Of a stretch of 64,000 nucleotides of DNA, positions 33,801 to 46,526 are shown in pieces. Position numbers and translations under genes: made by a program. The stretch is from Bimuria novae-zelandiae CBS 107.79. Taxonomy: Eukaryota > Ascomycota > Dothideomycetes > Pleosporales > Didymosphaeriaceae. The stretch spans positions 300,111-364,110 of the forward strand of contig ML976720.1 in assembly GCA_010015655.1 (NCBI GenBank), read 5' to 3'. Each line of letters begins with the position of its first letter. The first letter of the stretch is position 1. Below the pieces are notes generated by a model, which saw only the letters and a list, made by a program, of their open reading frames with translations, had not been told where the DNA came from and did no database searches.

Positions 33801-36800
33801 CACGAACGGGATACTAATAGTACTTTAAGACTTAAGTTAAGACCTCCTTTATGCTACGAAAATTAGACTACTATTAATAAAAAAAAACTAGTATAGCGTG
33901 CCTAATAATTATTATAAGCACTTTTTAGTTTATTAAGCTAAGTACTATAAGTAGAATAGTTAACACTAATATTTTAACACTACTTATAAGCTATATAGGT
34001 AATAAAAGTTTAAGGAAGGCTAGTTCCCGCAGGGCCTAGACCCTTATAATACTAATATAATAATAGAAAGCACGTAGCTAGGAAGAGATAAGAATTACAT
34101 GTTAGTTATATAAAACTAATGCAACCTATAGTGCTTTATATACCTAAGCCTATAAGAAGAAGTAGCTTCCTTTAATAGTTACTTAAGATATAGTATATTA
34201 GCCTAGAATAAATAACTTACTCCAAACTGCCTATAACATAGTATACTAAGAGTATACAAGTCTAATAGGATTAGGGAGACCTATATACTATATTAATAAT
34301 AATATAAATAGCATAGGATTAAGGAGATCTTAAGGCTAGCCTAACTTAAAGATTAGATCTAAAAAGCAGAGGCCTTATAGGAGGCCTAAAATAAGTTTAA
34401 AGACTTAAAAAACTAGATTATTATTAAGTAATAAGCTACACTAGTAATAGTGTAATTATTATAGCTTATTAAGTAGACACTTGCTAAGTTAAGAAACGCT
34501 TAATTAAGAATATTATAGTATAAGGGTATCGTATTATAGCACTTATTAACTTAGGGATAGACGCGTGTCTAATCGCCCTATAAGTAGTTAAGAAATATAA
34601 TATGCTATATCGTAATAAAAGAATACTACTATAAATAGGACTTGTGGATGGGATCCGATTGCAAGGATATAGTAATAGTTAGCTACGCCTTAAGACAGCG
34701 CTAGTATAAGTTAACATAGAGGGCCTAGAGAGCCAACATGTCTTTACTATTACAGAAATAGGAGATATTAAAGCTATTGTTAAATATAAATAGCTTAAAT
34801 AACATAATTTATAAATAGACTAAATTAAATAAACAATCCTTTCTTAGAATCCGCTGTTAATAGCTTAGGTAAGTCCTAGAGGAAGGGAAACTCCCTAAAA
34901 ACCTTAAATAAAAAGGGGAACTAACTATCTATAATATAAAAGATATTAGTTTACAAGATAAATAGGATTTTAAAGTAATATTTAGGACAGGTGCACTATT
35001 TATAGGTCTAAAAAGCTAAAATAGTTCCTAACAACTTAGGTCTACTAGAAGAATATAAGAAATTCGCAGATCTATTTAAGGAATATAATAAAACTATCCT
35101 ACCTAAATATAAGAAGTAAGATCACGAGATACTACTAGTAATAGGAGCTAAATTATAGTTAGAGTGCCTAAGGCCCCTTATCTATAAATAAGAGAAAGAG
35201 TTAAAAGAGCTAATATAAAAGAACCTGCACTTAGGGAAAGAGTAGCTTAGCTAGAGTCCTATAGCCTTCCCTATACTCTTTATTTATAAAAAGGATGGTA
35301 GGCTGCGACTCTATATAAATTATAGATAACTAAACGCCGTAACTATAAAAAACCACTATTTACTACTATTAATAATAGAGCTTATAGATTAACTCTAAGG
35401 AGCTAAGTAGTTTACGGAATTTAACGTCTAGGATAGATTTTATAAGATTTAAATTATAAAAAATTATGAATAGAAAATAGCTTTCCGCACGCGATATAGC
35501 CTCTTTAAGTATATAGTTTTACTAATAGGACTAATAAACGCCCTAGCGACCTTCTAGGAACTAATAAATTAGGTACTATATAAATATCTAGATACATTCT
35601 ACACGGCATACCTCGATGATATACTAGTATATTTAAGTAGAATCCTAGAAGAGCATAAGGAACATGTCCGTAAGGTGTTATAAAAGCTATAAATGTATAG
35701 ATTACTCCTATACCCTAAGAAGTGTAAATTCTACGTTACTAAGATAGAATATCTAGGATTTGTAATATCCCGGAAAGGTGTTAAAATAGACCTAAAGAAG
35801 ATTATAATAATAAAAAAATAATTACTACTAAAATTAATAAAGAATATTTAATCCTTTTTAGGCTTTACTAACTTCTATTATAAATTTATTAGGAACTACT
35901 CTAAGGTCACCGCTCTGCTAATAGAACTTATAAAGAAAGGAAAATGGCGACCTCTATAAGAGGTCAAAAAGAAGACTTTTAAATAGCTAAAGCGTCTATT
36001 CCTAATGGCACCCCTACTATAAATATATAACCTAGAGCGGCAACATCGTATCTACACGAACATATTAGATTTTACGCTAGGAGCTATACTATTATAAGAA
36101 TGTAATAATAAGAAATAGAGACTAGTCTTCTACTATATAAAAAAGCTCTTAGGAGTAGAGCTTAACTATAAGATCTATAATAAAGAACTATAAGTAATTA
36201 TTAACTATTTTAAGTAATAAGAAGCGCAGCTTAAAGGAGCTAAGTATTAAATAAAGGTATTTTCTAATTACCTAAATTTTACACGCTTTATAACGACTAA
36301 AAAGCCTAATTAATAATAAGCTAAATAGTTTAAATAGATAGCAGAATTTAATTTCCACATTACACACCTACTACGAAACGTAAACGCTATAGTAAATACA
36401 CTTAGCAGGTAATTAGATTTAGGACAAGAAGATAATAAAGGTAATTATATTATAATCTTAACCTACGCGAAGGATAGAACCCTTTACTATAATAAAATAT
36501 AGCTCGCGCTAATACTGGAAGCGCGACGCATAGACCTTACCTATTATAGACTAGGTATAGATAGGATATAGAATTATAAAAGGCTTATAGATAAGGATTA
36601 TTAAGCGTACGACCTCTACGAAGCTATAAAATTAATAGTATAAGAGTATTAAAACTATATTTATATTAGTAAGTAAGTTGCTCCGCTGCTAATTAAGAAA
36701 TTATATAAATATAAGGACTAAGGACACTTAAAAATTACTAAAATAATATATTAAATCGCGAATAAATATACTATCCCTAGGCTACGCTAGGCGGTATAGA

Positions 36801-38514
36801 AGGTTCTAGGCAACTATTTAGCCTATTATAAAAATAAGCTTAAGAGATATAAGCCCTATAGCCTCTTATAGCTACTAAAGCCACCCCTAAGACTATAGTT
36901 AAGTGTGACTATAGACTTTATCGTAAAACTACTAGTATTATTAGCACTAAGGAATAAGGATCTCTATAACTTAATTTTAGTTATAATTTATTAGCTTACT
37001 AAAGAATTAAGATTTGTGCTAATTAGGGAAGCTATATTAGTAAAGGAACTAGTCTATATAGTAAAAAAAGAACTAATATTATAAGTTAAATAACTAGATA
37101 AGTTTATCACAAATAGGGCTAAGATATTTATATTATTATATTAGACCACGTTGACAGCTAAATTAGGAATTAAGCATAAGCTTATAACGAGCATTTACCT
37201 TAAAATAAATAGCTAAACTAAGCAAATAAACTAGATGCTAGAATAATATTTTTAGATATATATAAATAAGCTTTAAGATAATTAGGCTAAGCTATTACTA
37301 ATAGCTTAACTAGCATATAATAGCACAAGATCGGCGACTACAGGGTACTCGTCATATTACGCCAACCACGGATGTGAACTAGCGACTTACCAGGATCTAT
37401 TAAATATCTAAAGCGTTACAAAAAATATAGCTAATAAAGCTAAACTTATGCAAGGTCTGCACGAAACACTACGTAAAAATATTATATAACGTAATAAGTA
37501 AATAGCGAAATAAGTAAATAAAAAAAGGATTAAACGACTAACCTTTAAAAAGGGGGATAAAGTCCTCTCGCGAAAAAATCTTAAAATAAAAAGGCTAAGT
37601 AAGAAATTAGATAACCTTTAAAAAAGACTATTTAAAATTTAAGAGGTTAAAGGACTAGTTAATTTTAAACTATAGTTACCTATAAATATACGTATATACC
37701 TAGTCTTCTACAAATTATTATTAGAACTAGCACCACTAAACGCTAAGCAAGAAATATAACTTAAACTTAATAATAAGGAGTACAAGGTTAAATTAATTAA
37801 GAATTTATAAAAAATTAGACGTTAGCATAAATACTTAGTAAATAAAAAGGATAGCTAAAAAGCTATAATATATAAGAACTAGCAGGGAACCTTACTAACT
37901 ATAAAAAGGCCTTAGAGAAGTTCCACTAGGAGCATCTAAAGAAGCTAAAGCTAAGGGTTTAAAGTTATTAAGATTAAAGGGTAGAGGAAAGATAGCTTAA
38001 TTTAAAGTAATAGTACTAAGTATAAGGCCCCCCTTTAATTAAGTAATATCTTAGCTTAATACTTCTAACCCTTTAAGGCGCTTAATCTCCTTAATAAATT
38101 TTATTAAGTTAGTAAGAAACTTCTCTTTACGCTCTTTAAGTAAATATTTTTACTTTAGTAACCTTTTCCTTTTATTATAGGTAGCCTAAAAGACTATTAT
38201 AGCTACTTTTTCCTTAATTACTATTACCTCTTTTAGGCGCTTAAGCCTATTAACTTTAAAATTAATTTAAGAGAAGTTTAGAACTATAAGTTCTATAGGC
38301 TTATAATTTATAACGCTATTCTTATAGTAGTTACTATACTATATTTTAAAGGAGAATAGCTTATAGGTTAAGCCCTTCTTTACGTAGTATTTATAGGACA
38401 CTATAGTAGTCTAACTAATTAAATTTATTTAATCTCTAATAGAATAATAATAAAGGATACTTTAAGAGAATATTAGCTACTGCATAAGGACATGCAGAGG
38501 AAGGAGGGGAATAA

Positions 38515-38965
38515 TATTACGGTCTTGAGATTAAAGGTAGGACGATAGGCCTTATAACGGCACTTAGGCCCCCGTCTAGGGATTACGTAACGTCCTAGGC
38601 TGTCTCAGACGCCAAGACCATAGGACATCATAGGACCACGTGACCACGGTCACGTAATGTCCCAAGAAATCCCATGAGATCCCATGGGACTGGAGTATAG
38701 GATACCGTGGGATTCTATAGGACAAGGAGGGTATATATACACGCAGGATAGTTTCCTTTATACGCTCCTTATAGTTAACTTACATATCTTCTATACAAGT
38801 ATATTCTCCTATATGAACTAATAGTTATTTTATTTATTATAAAATTAAATTATTTAGCCTCGCGCTAAGTATCGCATTAACTTATACTACTAAATAATCT
38901 ATAAAGCACCACGATACATTACTGCCCTAACCTAGATCGGAACAAGGTGTGAGCGCTGCATAACA
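38515..38965 (+). repeat. 3' LTR of chromovirus
   Basis: About 451 bases ending GCATAACA, preceded by a purine tract. The hairpin is imperfect here (CACGTGACCACGGTCACG). It is clearly diverged from 31881-32323, by more than RIP-type changes alone. Confidence 0.82.
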
Positions 38966-41160
38966 TTTAGGATAAAGAACTACTATAATTTAAGATAAAC
39001 GTAAGCAATCTCGCGATGGACGCATGCGTAAAACAAGAAAAGAATAGTAAATAGCATCCAATTACGTACTACTCACGAAAGTTCAACGACGTAGAAACAC
39101 GATATAACGTATATAATTAAAAACTTTACGCAATTATAAGAATATTAAAACACTAGAGGATCTACGCCCTTAGCTATTTAAAGCTAAAGATTTATATAGA
39201 TTATAAGAATCTACTATAATTTATAACAATAAAAGAACTTACATCACAATAATAGTAATAGTTATAAACTAGTAAATAATATAAGTTTAAGGTTATTTAT
39301 ATAGCTCGGGAAAAAAACAGGCGAGTGAACACGCTTAGCTAATTAAATAATTTTATAAAAGAAAAAGTAAAAATCTACTCTATAATACTATAGAAAAATA
39401 TAGATAGATTCCTTAAACCTACGATCTAACTTAATTAACTCCTTATTATAACACGAGAAGTACCTAAAGAACAGCAAAATACAGTTATATAATAATATTA
39501 TAGTAATATAATATATAGATATCTAGGAATTAAGAAAACAATAGAATTTATTTAAAGAAATTACTTATTTAGAGGAATAAAGGAAGCAATTATAAAATAT
39601 ATTTAAAAAAAATATATAAACTACTAACTAAATAAGCACACCACATACCTTAAGTATAAAGAGATATAAGCGATTTAAATACCTACGACACTATAGGAAG
39701 ACATCGCTATAGACTTTATAACTAGACTATCTAAGTTAAAGGACCTAGTGTAATGTACGTCACCCTATACCATGCCGTCATACATTCCTAAAAGGAACGA
39801 GTAACGATAGCTATTGTTACAAGGTATAGGATAGTATATATAGGCATCGTGACACCTAGTAATAAAAGTAAGCTGCGACTTAATATTTGTAATTATATAC
39901 TAATTTACTAAATACGTAGAATTATTACCTTGCTAGAAAATAACTATAGTTAAGGAACTAGTATTTCTTATCCTAAATTTACTTATATAATACTACGGCA
40001 TCTTAAAGATAACTATTAGCGATAGAGAGAAGTTCTTTACCTAAAACTACTAAATAACACTTATAGCACTTATTAGAATAAAAAGAAAACTGTCCATAGC
40101 ATGTTATTTACACACGGACAGACAAACAGAACGTGTAAATTAAATAATTAAAACGTACCTACGCATCCACTATAATAACTAGAAGAATAACTAGATTTTC
40201 CTATTACCTATAGCGCAACTAGCATATAATAATAAAGTATTAGTAGTAACTAGATACACACTATTCTATATAAACTACGGAAGACACCTATATCACTTTA
40301 ATTAAGCATTTCTTACAGCAATTAAGACGGAAGAAGCGATTAATATAGTAGAGAATATAAATAAAATACACGAATAACTCTGAGAGAATCTTAAAAAAGC
40401 TTAATAGTAAAGCATTTCCTATATAAACAAAAAAAGGCACCTTAGCTAAAGAAGGGGGATAAAGTATATTTACTTACAAAAAATTTTTAAACCCAGAAAA
40501 AGAAATACAAGAAACTAGATTATATTAAGATTAAACTATTTTTTATTTTAAAGTTAATATTACTAGTTAACTACTAATTAGAACTACTACTAGATACTAA
40601 AGTACACCTAGTATTCTACATAGACTAATTAGAACTAGCAGACCTAGAAACACTAGTTAAAACTACCTTCTATTACCAGCTAGAGTAAGAAAATGAATTC
40701 GAGATTAAATATATACTATAATATAAGGATTTTCTATAAATGTATCTTATTAAATAGAAAGGTTACTCTTACAGTGAAAACATATCGGAAGTAATAAATT
40801 ACTTGGAAAACTATTAGTAGATAATTAAACGCTACTATAAGTAACTTATTTAAAACTTAAAATAGACGAAGTAGTAAAATTATCTAATAAGCTAAGAGTA
40901 GCCCATATAGCAGGCGAATATCTAACTAAAGCATTTATAGTAGAATAATTAACTACCTTAGCAGCTAAATTAAATATACGATATAACGTCTTCCTGCGCG
41001 CACGCTCTTTAGCCTATACTAATATTTTCTTATTTTTTTATAAATAAGAAATAATAGTAGTTAACAATTTTTTATTCTTTTTAATCTTCTACTTATACTT
41101 TGTTCATGTCTTGTCTAAGAACGTCTAAGACATGTTAACGTATAAATAGCTAAGATAAAT
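38966..41160 (+). mobile_element. Second gypsy element: RNase H-integrase fragment
   Basis: With stops read through, the + strand gives an RNase H block right after the LTR (YYSRKFNDVETRYN, then KLYAIIRILKHQRIYALSYL and KIYIDYKNL, 39060-39210) and an integrase (a zinc-binding region around 39500-39650, core AIDFITRLSKLKDL at about 39708-39749, continuing after 39860 with IYQFTKYVELLP and later SDREKFFTQNYQ). It is a different lineage from the chromovirus just upstream. The reverse transcriptase end is missing, apparently cut off by the chromovirus LTR. The integrase core is split by the 106-base LTR copy B. Confidence 0.75.
39749..39854. mobile_element. 106-bp LTR-like element, copy B, with target duplication
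   Basis: It begins TGTAATGTACGTCACC and ends GGCATCGTGACA, flanked by CCTAG on both sides (39744-39748, 39855-39859). It interrupts an integrase frame: removing it and one CCTAG makes the frame continuous. An internal palindrome GTAACGATAGCTATTGTTAC has one mismatch. TG..CA ends with a five-base duplication make a very short solo LTR, or a terminal-repeat miniature, the best reading. Confidence 0.82.
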
Positions 41161-43300
41161 ATATTTAGTATACTTTAAACCTAACTCTAGTATAACGTGG
41201 CACTCTTAATATTTAAATTTATATTTAAAATAAAGGTGCTTAGTAACGAAATTAGTCTAAAAGATTTTATTATATAAATAAAATTTATAGGTAGTAGAAT
41301 TAGCAGGCATATTAGCTAATATTATATTTATAAATATAAGAGCGAGGTCACGCTTATATAAAAGAAGTAAAACTTAAATACGTAATTTAGAGATAAATTA
41401 TAGAAAAGAGAAAATAATATTAGGATCTAAAATCTAGAAAAAGCTATGCTAGTTTTATATCTAATCCCTTACATTATTTACTAGAAATAACTAGTTATTA
41501 GCGATTACGCCGCAAGGCGCTAAGTCACGTGACTACTCTCTAGAGAGTGCTCGCTAACGAGTAGGAACAAGCCAAGTGTATAGGAACGCAAATATAAGCT
41601 TTTATAGTTAGATTTAATCCGTTTATTAATTTATCGTTTAGATTTAACTTAGACTTTTATTAATTTAATTATGCTATATATACTTTTAATACTAACGCCT
41701 TATTAATAAGCGCAAGCTATTAATAAACCCTTACCTATATTACTAATACTCTTATTCGAGAACCAATCCCAGACCCTTCCGGACTAGCTATCCGCAGGGG
41801 CTTAACAGTTTACTCTAATCCGAATTGCCTGCCATAAAGTGCCTCACAACAACGCTACTATTACTAAATTTAGCTTAGTTTATAGCTTTTATACTAGTAA
41901 ACGGCGCCTCCGCTGCGCCTACTATATACTTAACTTTATTAGCTAAATAATTATATTTAGTACTAACTCTAACGTTTACAATAATGCGTTAGAGTGCTAT
42001 AGTAAAGAACATTACTATATAAACTAATGATAGAAAGATGGCCGGCTCGGAGTGTTTCTTAATATTATTAACTATATTAACACACTAAAATAATAGGCTA
42101 TCTTTAAAAACCATTAAAATAGTAAAGTTACTATACTGCTAGCTAACACGATAGTAATAAACTAAGAGCTATTTAAGCTAGTAGTTACCTGCTAGAATAC
42201 TTATTATAATTACTTTAAGCGTAGCGTTAAATTAAAGTATGCTATTAATAGATTACCTTTTACTATATTAAAGAGACTAAATAGACAAAGGTATTCGCAA
42301 AAGCTAATAATAATAATAAGCTAACTATGCTATTATGAATGCGATTAGGCGGGCTTGTAGCTATAGACTAGGTAGTAATTACGAAGTATATTAAAGTATT
42401 TAAGCTACTTAAGTTTATAACTAATTACTTATAAAGTTATACCTATCTTTAAGTCTTTTATTATTTACTTAAATATGCGCCTTTAGCCTTATATAGCTAT
42501 TAACTTTAAGCTAACCAAAGTACTTAAAAACTATATAGTAATTAATATACGTACTACGTGCAAGAAAGCATTAACTTTACTTACTAAGCTACTAAAAATC
42601 TTTATCTACTATACTACTATAGCGCTCTACCTATGCTCTAAGCACTACTTTAAGCGCCTTTAGCTCTAAAAGCTTAACCTTTAAGCTATGCGTACGGACT
42701 TCTAGCAGCTTTAGGCTACTTATAAAATAATAATAATAGTAATAACTATAATAACTACGTCTAAATATAGCCTAAGTAGCTTTAATAATGCTATTAACCT
42801 AATACTTAATAATAACGCTAAATGATAAGTATAATAAATAAGTATAATAGCTCGTTCCGCGAGCCGTCGTAGACGTTAATATAATATAATTAAGGTAGTA
42901 TAGCTATTAAATATTAGCTTTAATTTAAGCTAAGATATCCTTACCTATTATAATTAGTGCTAGATATAATAATTATACCTGCCTTTAGCGCTAGTTATAG
43001 GAAAGTCTTCTTAGGTGTAGGTAATATTATAGAGCTATAAATGCGTAAAATAGATAGTTAACTATTAGCTACTTTAATTTATACTTAACGCTAGATTTAG
43101 ACAGGTTTTAAGCCTCTAAGCGTAAAGATAGCTACTACGTATAATAATTAAAAGCTTACTAAAGAGTTTAAGATAGATAAATAGAAGGAACTACTGCCTA
43201 TGTAACTACCATAGTCTCTTTTATAGTCCTAACTAACTAAATAAATAAATAATCAAATAATCAAAACGCAGCTTAATAACCACATTAATTTAAACAAATA
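41161..43300. other. RIP-like sequence with unrecognised coding remnant
   Basis: AT-rich to about 41.5 kb, then less mutated at 41485-41600 and 41750-41980. From 41845 a + frame is nearly open for about 50 residues (ATITKFSLVYSFYTSKRRL..) and resumes beyond single stops to about 42300. It matches no transposon domain I know. It could be a RIP-hit duplicated gene or an unfamiliar element. Confidence 0.4.
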
Positions 43301-43821
43301 AACTACAACACCAATAAACCATTAAATAAGCAAAACTAAAGCCTCAAATTTTGTTTGATTTGTTTGTTAACATCACTGGGAGTATCCAAGACATGGCCCT
43401 AGAACGGTGGCTTGGTAGTAGCTAGCACCTTAGACTCACAAAACATCCATCTCCATCGCACCCAAGCTGGTCAACTTAGCATCGTTTTCTCATCGGGCGC
43501 ACGGATACCAAGGCCGGAGGATACTTTGCGCCTGAAAGTGTGCCTGTCTTCCACCAAAATTACGCTAAGCCTGATTAGGCCATGAAAAACGTAACCTTCA
43601 CTGCTTTCGCAATGAAGACGCCTCCATTTGAGGATCTCAAGATTTTGTTACCATACACAAATTTTGGGATGGTACGCATGTTCCAAATTATTAGATGTAC
43701 CCACGAGACATGAGGTACGGCTTAGAGTAGGCTCCCCAACGTCCCCCTGTGAACGTGGCAAGAATCTTTCTCTACGTTCCAAATCCCAATTACATCCTCT
43801 TCCAGTGATTTTCTACAACAT
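43301..43821. other. Island border and 3' flank of the BBE gene
   Basis: Composition returns to normal at about 43330-43380. No gene. Confidence 0.5.
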
Positions 43822-45538
43822 CTAAATGCCCAACTTAAAGCCGCCCGGCACGGCCTTCTGAAAGATACCCAGCGGATCATAATCGCGACTTACGCTCCTC
43901 AAAAATGCCACTTCATCATCCCCATACGCCTTTATGGGATCCTGCCACTGACTTGCATAATTTAGATAAATCCACTCGTTCCAGATCCCCATCTCCTTCG
44001 CCAGCGCAATCAGCTCCTCTTCCAGCACGCGCATCTTCGCATACACTAGCTCGTTATTAACGCCGAGCGGCCAAATTAGCGTAAACAACAGATTAATCAG
44101 ATCCTCCTCGAATCGACCAAGACCCAAGACGTTGGAGTCCGCGCCTTTCGAGTAGAGCACATGCGGCATGGGCTGGAGCGCCATCGTGAACACTAGCCCC
44201 ACGTTGAGGAAGAGCTCTTTCGCTGCGACGCTGACGCGGTCGTATACCTCTGCCATGAATGCCGGCGAGACGCTTGGGTCGTTGACGAACGAGAGTGTGA
44301 GGAAGAATGTGTTCTGGCCCTGGGAGACCGCTGCATCGCCGCCAATCTCGTCAGCGAAGCTGGTGAGCTTCTCTTTCCTCACTGAATCGCTCGTCTTCGG
44401 CATATCATCGAGCGGCTTGAAAACAGGTGGTGGCCAGGACACGCTGCCATCGGTGTACGTTGCGGTGTGCATGATCCCGACTGGCAGGCCCTGGACCCAT
44501 GCGAAGACAGTGATGAGCGCGGCGTAGGGGTCGTACGTGGAGCTTTGAGTGAAGTTTGCCATGAAAGAGAAGTATGCGACTTTGTTTGTGATGGGCTGGT
44601 CGATCTGGCCGCCCCAGAAGGCAGACTGCTGGAAGAGGGTCGCATCGAAACGGGTTACGATACCGAAATTATTGCTGCCGCCCTTGAGGGCGCGGAAGAG
44701 GCGTGGATTACGCGTGCGAGTCGCGCTCACGATAGTGCCGTTGCCGAGGACGACTTCGTAGGCGGCTATGTTGTTACAAGCGAAGCCATAGCGACCGGAG
44801 AAAAAAGAGACTCCGCCTGCAGAAATATCAGGAGATGATCAACCAGAGCAGGCTGGAACATTTACCTCCTGTCAATAGGCCAGCCACGCCTACCTGACTT
44901 AATCGGCCGCCGACCATCGCAAGGTTCAGATTATCGAGCACACCGTAGACCTTTCCCCATCGATTGCCCGGCCCCACACTGACCGTCTTCTGATCTGTTG
45001 ATACAGTGACCTGATCGAGGCTCTGCGTGTCAATTGTGACACCACCGTCGATGTTCGCTGCACCGGCATGGGGCGTGTGGCTATAGCATCAATTAGAAGT
45101 AACCGCGCAATGGAGTGATATTGACCTACCCCGCGCCTCTGATAGCGTACTTGCAACCAGGGACAGTGGCCTGGTAGCCTACGTTGAGGATCGTGACAGC
45201 GGTCGAGACATCTTGTGTGGATGTCGGTATGACGATACATGACGGCCGCAAGCTTTGCTCTTGTGCGGACCAGAAGGTGATTTGAGAAGAAGAGTAAGTC
45301 AGGTTGGTAGGATATGCAACCTTTCCAGGCAAATAATAATCAAGTGCGGTGCACTGTGACCAGTGAGCTCACGCGCAGCACGCGGAGCGTTGATGTTCGG
45401 ACTTACGCAGGCGTTTTGATTCTGCTTCGTTAACAAATCAAGCAACAAACTGAGGATACTTTTCCGATCTACCGGAGCGGAACAAACAAGCCGTGGAAAC
45501 ACCACGAAGAATAACACGATCCATGGAGCTGATAACAT
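43822..45538 (-). CDS. Secreted FAD-linked oxidoreductase, BBE type
   Basis: Four exons on the minus strand: 45538-45407, 45353-45130, 45080-44866 and 44816-43822, totalling 521 residues. A signal peptide (MLSAPWIVLFFVVFPRLVCS) is followed by the FAD_binding_4 domain: AYPTNLTYSSSQITFWSAQEQ, LRPSCIVIPTSTQDV, AIRGAGHTPHAGAANIDGG (the His that can bind FAD), WGKVYGVLDNLNLAMVGG and GGVSFFSGRYGFACNNI, whose Cys matches the second flavin-linking position. The C-terminal part ends YDPLGIFQKAVPGGFKLG. These enzymes oxidise alcohols, sugars or secondary-metabolite intermediates with O2. The substrate is unknown. It lies next to the repeat island and near a second flavoenzyme, so a small metabolic set is possible but unproven. 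Confidence 0.92.
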
Positions 45539-46526
45539 CGTCGTTGCGAAGATGCACGCGATTTCAAATTATTGGGCATCGAAGCTCTTATATCTCGTTG
45601 TCCGCGGCCTCCGACCGCATGGATACCAAACCGGCCTTGCCAGGGACGCGTATTCATGCACTATTTCCTCACGGTGCATTCATCCTGCTCCCGAACGGGG
45701 ATACTAAGAGTCATTATCTCACTCGTGTTCATATCACATCTTCCCCGGATTTGCGTACGGAAGCACCCCACTACGACAGTTTGGCGGCTGCCGACCAGGT
45801 TTTCGAGTGCCATGGGATGTAGCGTGACTCCTAATCGTTAATTAAACCCGTTTTCGTGGTGCAGGACACACGAGGTGCTTCTATATTTTCGCTCGCTTCG
45901 ACAAGCAATAGCGAGAACAGCGTGCGATGACATCAATGGCTGGCCAGATCGAAGTCCGTCCGTGGTAACAAAATGGTTGCTCCGAGCCAATTTGAGAATG
46001 GGTTCAGAGCTCAGCTCACCGTACGCTCGGTAGGAGCACATGCACGTAGGATTGGAAGCGACGGCCCATTTGTTCCATGGATCGTGTTGACCCAAAAACT
46101 CGAGCCAGGCCCAATCCTGACTATGAATTTCGTGCCCACGTACCGCTAAGCTAGATTAATCGCGTCCATGCCGTCGCAGTGCAGATGTCGATGGTGGCTT
46201 GGACGCTCGTATTCAGCTAAAAGCTGGTGCGGACGTCACGGTTACATTGCATGTGCAGGTCGGTTGCAGTCCACGTATTCCATGATCCTGACAACTCGAA
46301 AAGATGGCCATTTCGATACTGTGCAAGTCGTGGATGTGGTCATTGCTTTGTGTCGTTTCGGGATAATGAGAAGGGAACTTCGTGGTGTGAGCCCGAATTG
46401 GTGGAGCCGGAGCACGGACGAGGGATCTGCCCCACACGTGGTCACCCGTGCGGATAGGATGCTAAAAACATCCTTCCACACCTTGTTCTGCCCTGCACGT
46501 CATGGGATATCGTGTCTGCATTCTTA
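45539..46526. other. Intergenic, nothing supported
   Basis: Upstream region of the BBE gene. Short open frames on both strands lack domains. It ends at the TA target of the mariner-type element. Confidence 0.5.

Larger units (their letters stand above)
31881..38965 (+). mobile_element. Ty3/gypsy chromovirus, near full length, RIP-inactivated
   Basis: About 7.1 kb with an LTR at each end. The order of decoded domains is gag, a zinc knuckle CX2CX4HX4C at 33398-33439, reverse transcriptase with YLDDILVY at 35609-35632, RNase H around 36050-36415, integrase about 36720-37400, and a chromodomain-like end near 37760-37910 (EYKVKLI..). RT before integrase is the gypsy order. A purine tract lies directly before the 3' LTR (about 38495-38511). 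Stops from RIP occur throughout, except in a GC-richer part at about 33180-33800. Five bases outside the two LTRs do not match (AAGTA, TTTAG), so the ends may come from different insertions. It encodes no working product. Confidence 0.9.
26560..43300. mobile_element. RIP-degraded nested transposon island
   Basis: About 16.7 kb of AT-rich DNA with no intact frame. Recognisable coding remnants read through only if TAG/TAA are taken as former Gln or Trp codons, which is the result of CA to TA changes on either strand, the usual RIP target in ascomycetes. Both borders are sharp. It contains at least two gypsy elements, one pogo-type element, several solo LTRs and unassigned material, listed separately. 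Some GC-richer windows have escaped the mutation. Confidence 0.9.

Noticed and set aside
41480..41600. A possible further LTR or tRNA-like element (CACGTGACTACTCTCTAGAGAG)
   Set aside because: Only a short imperfect inverted repeat; no TG..CA ends, target duplication or cloverleaf could be found.
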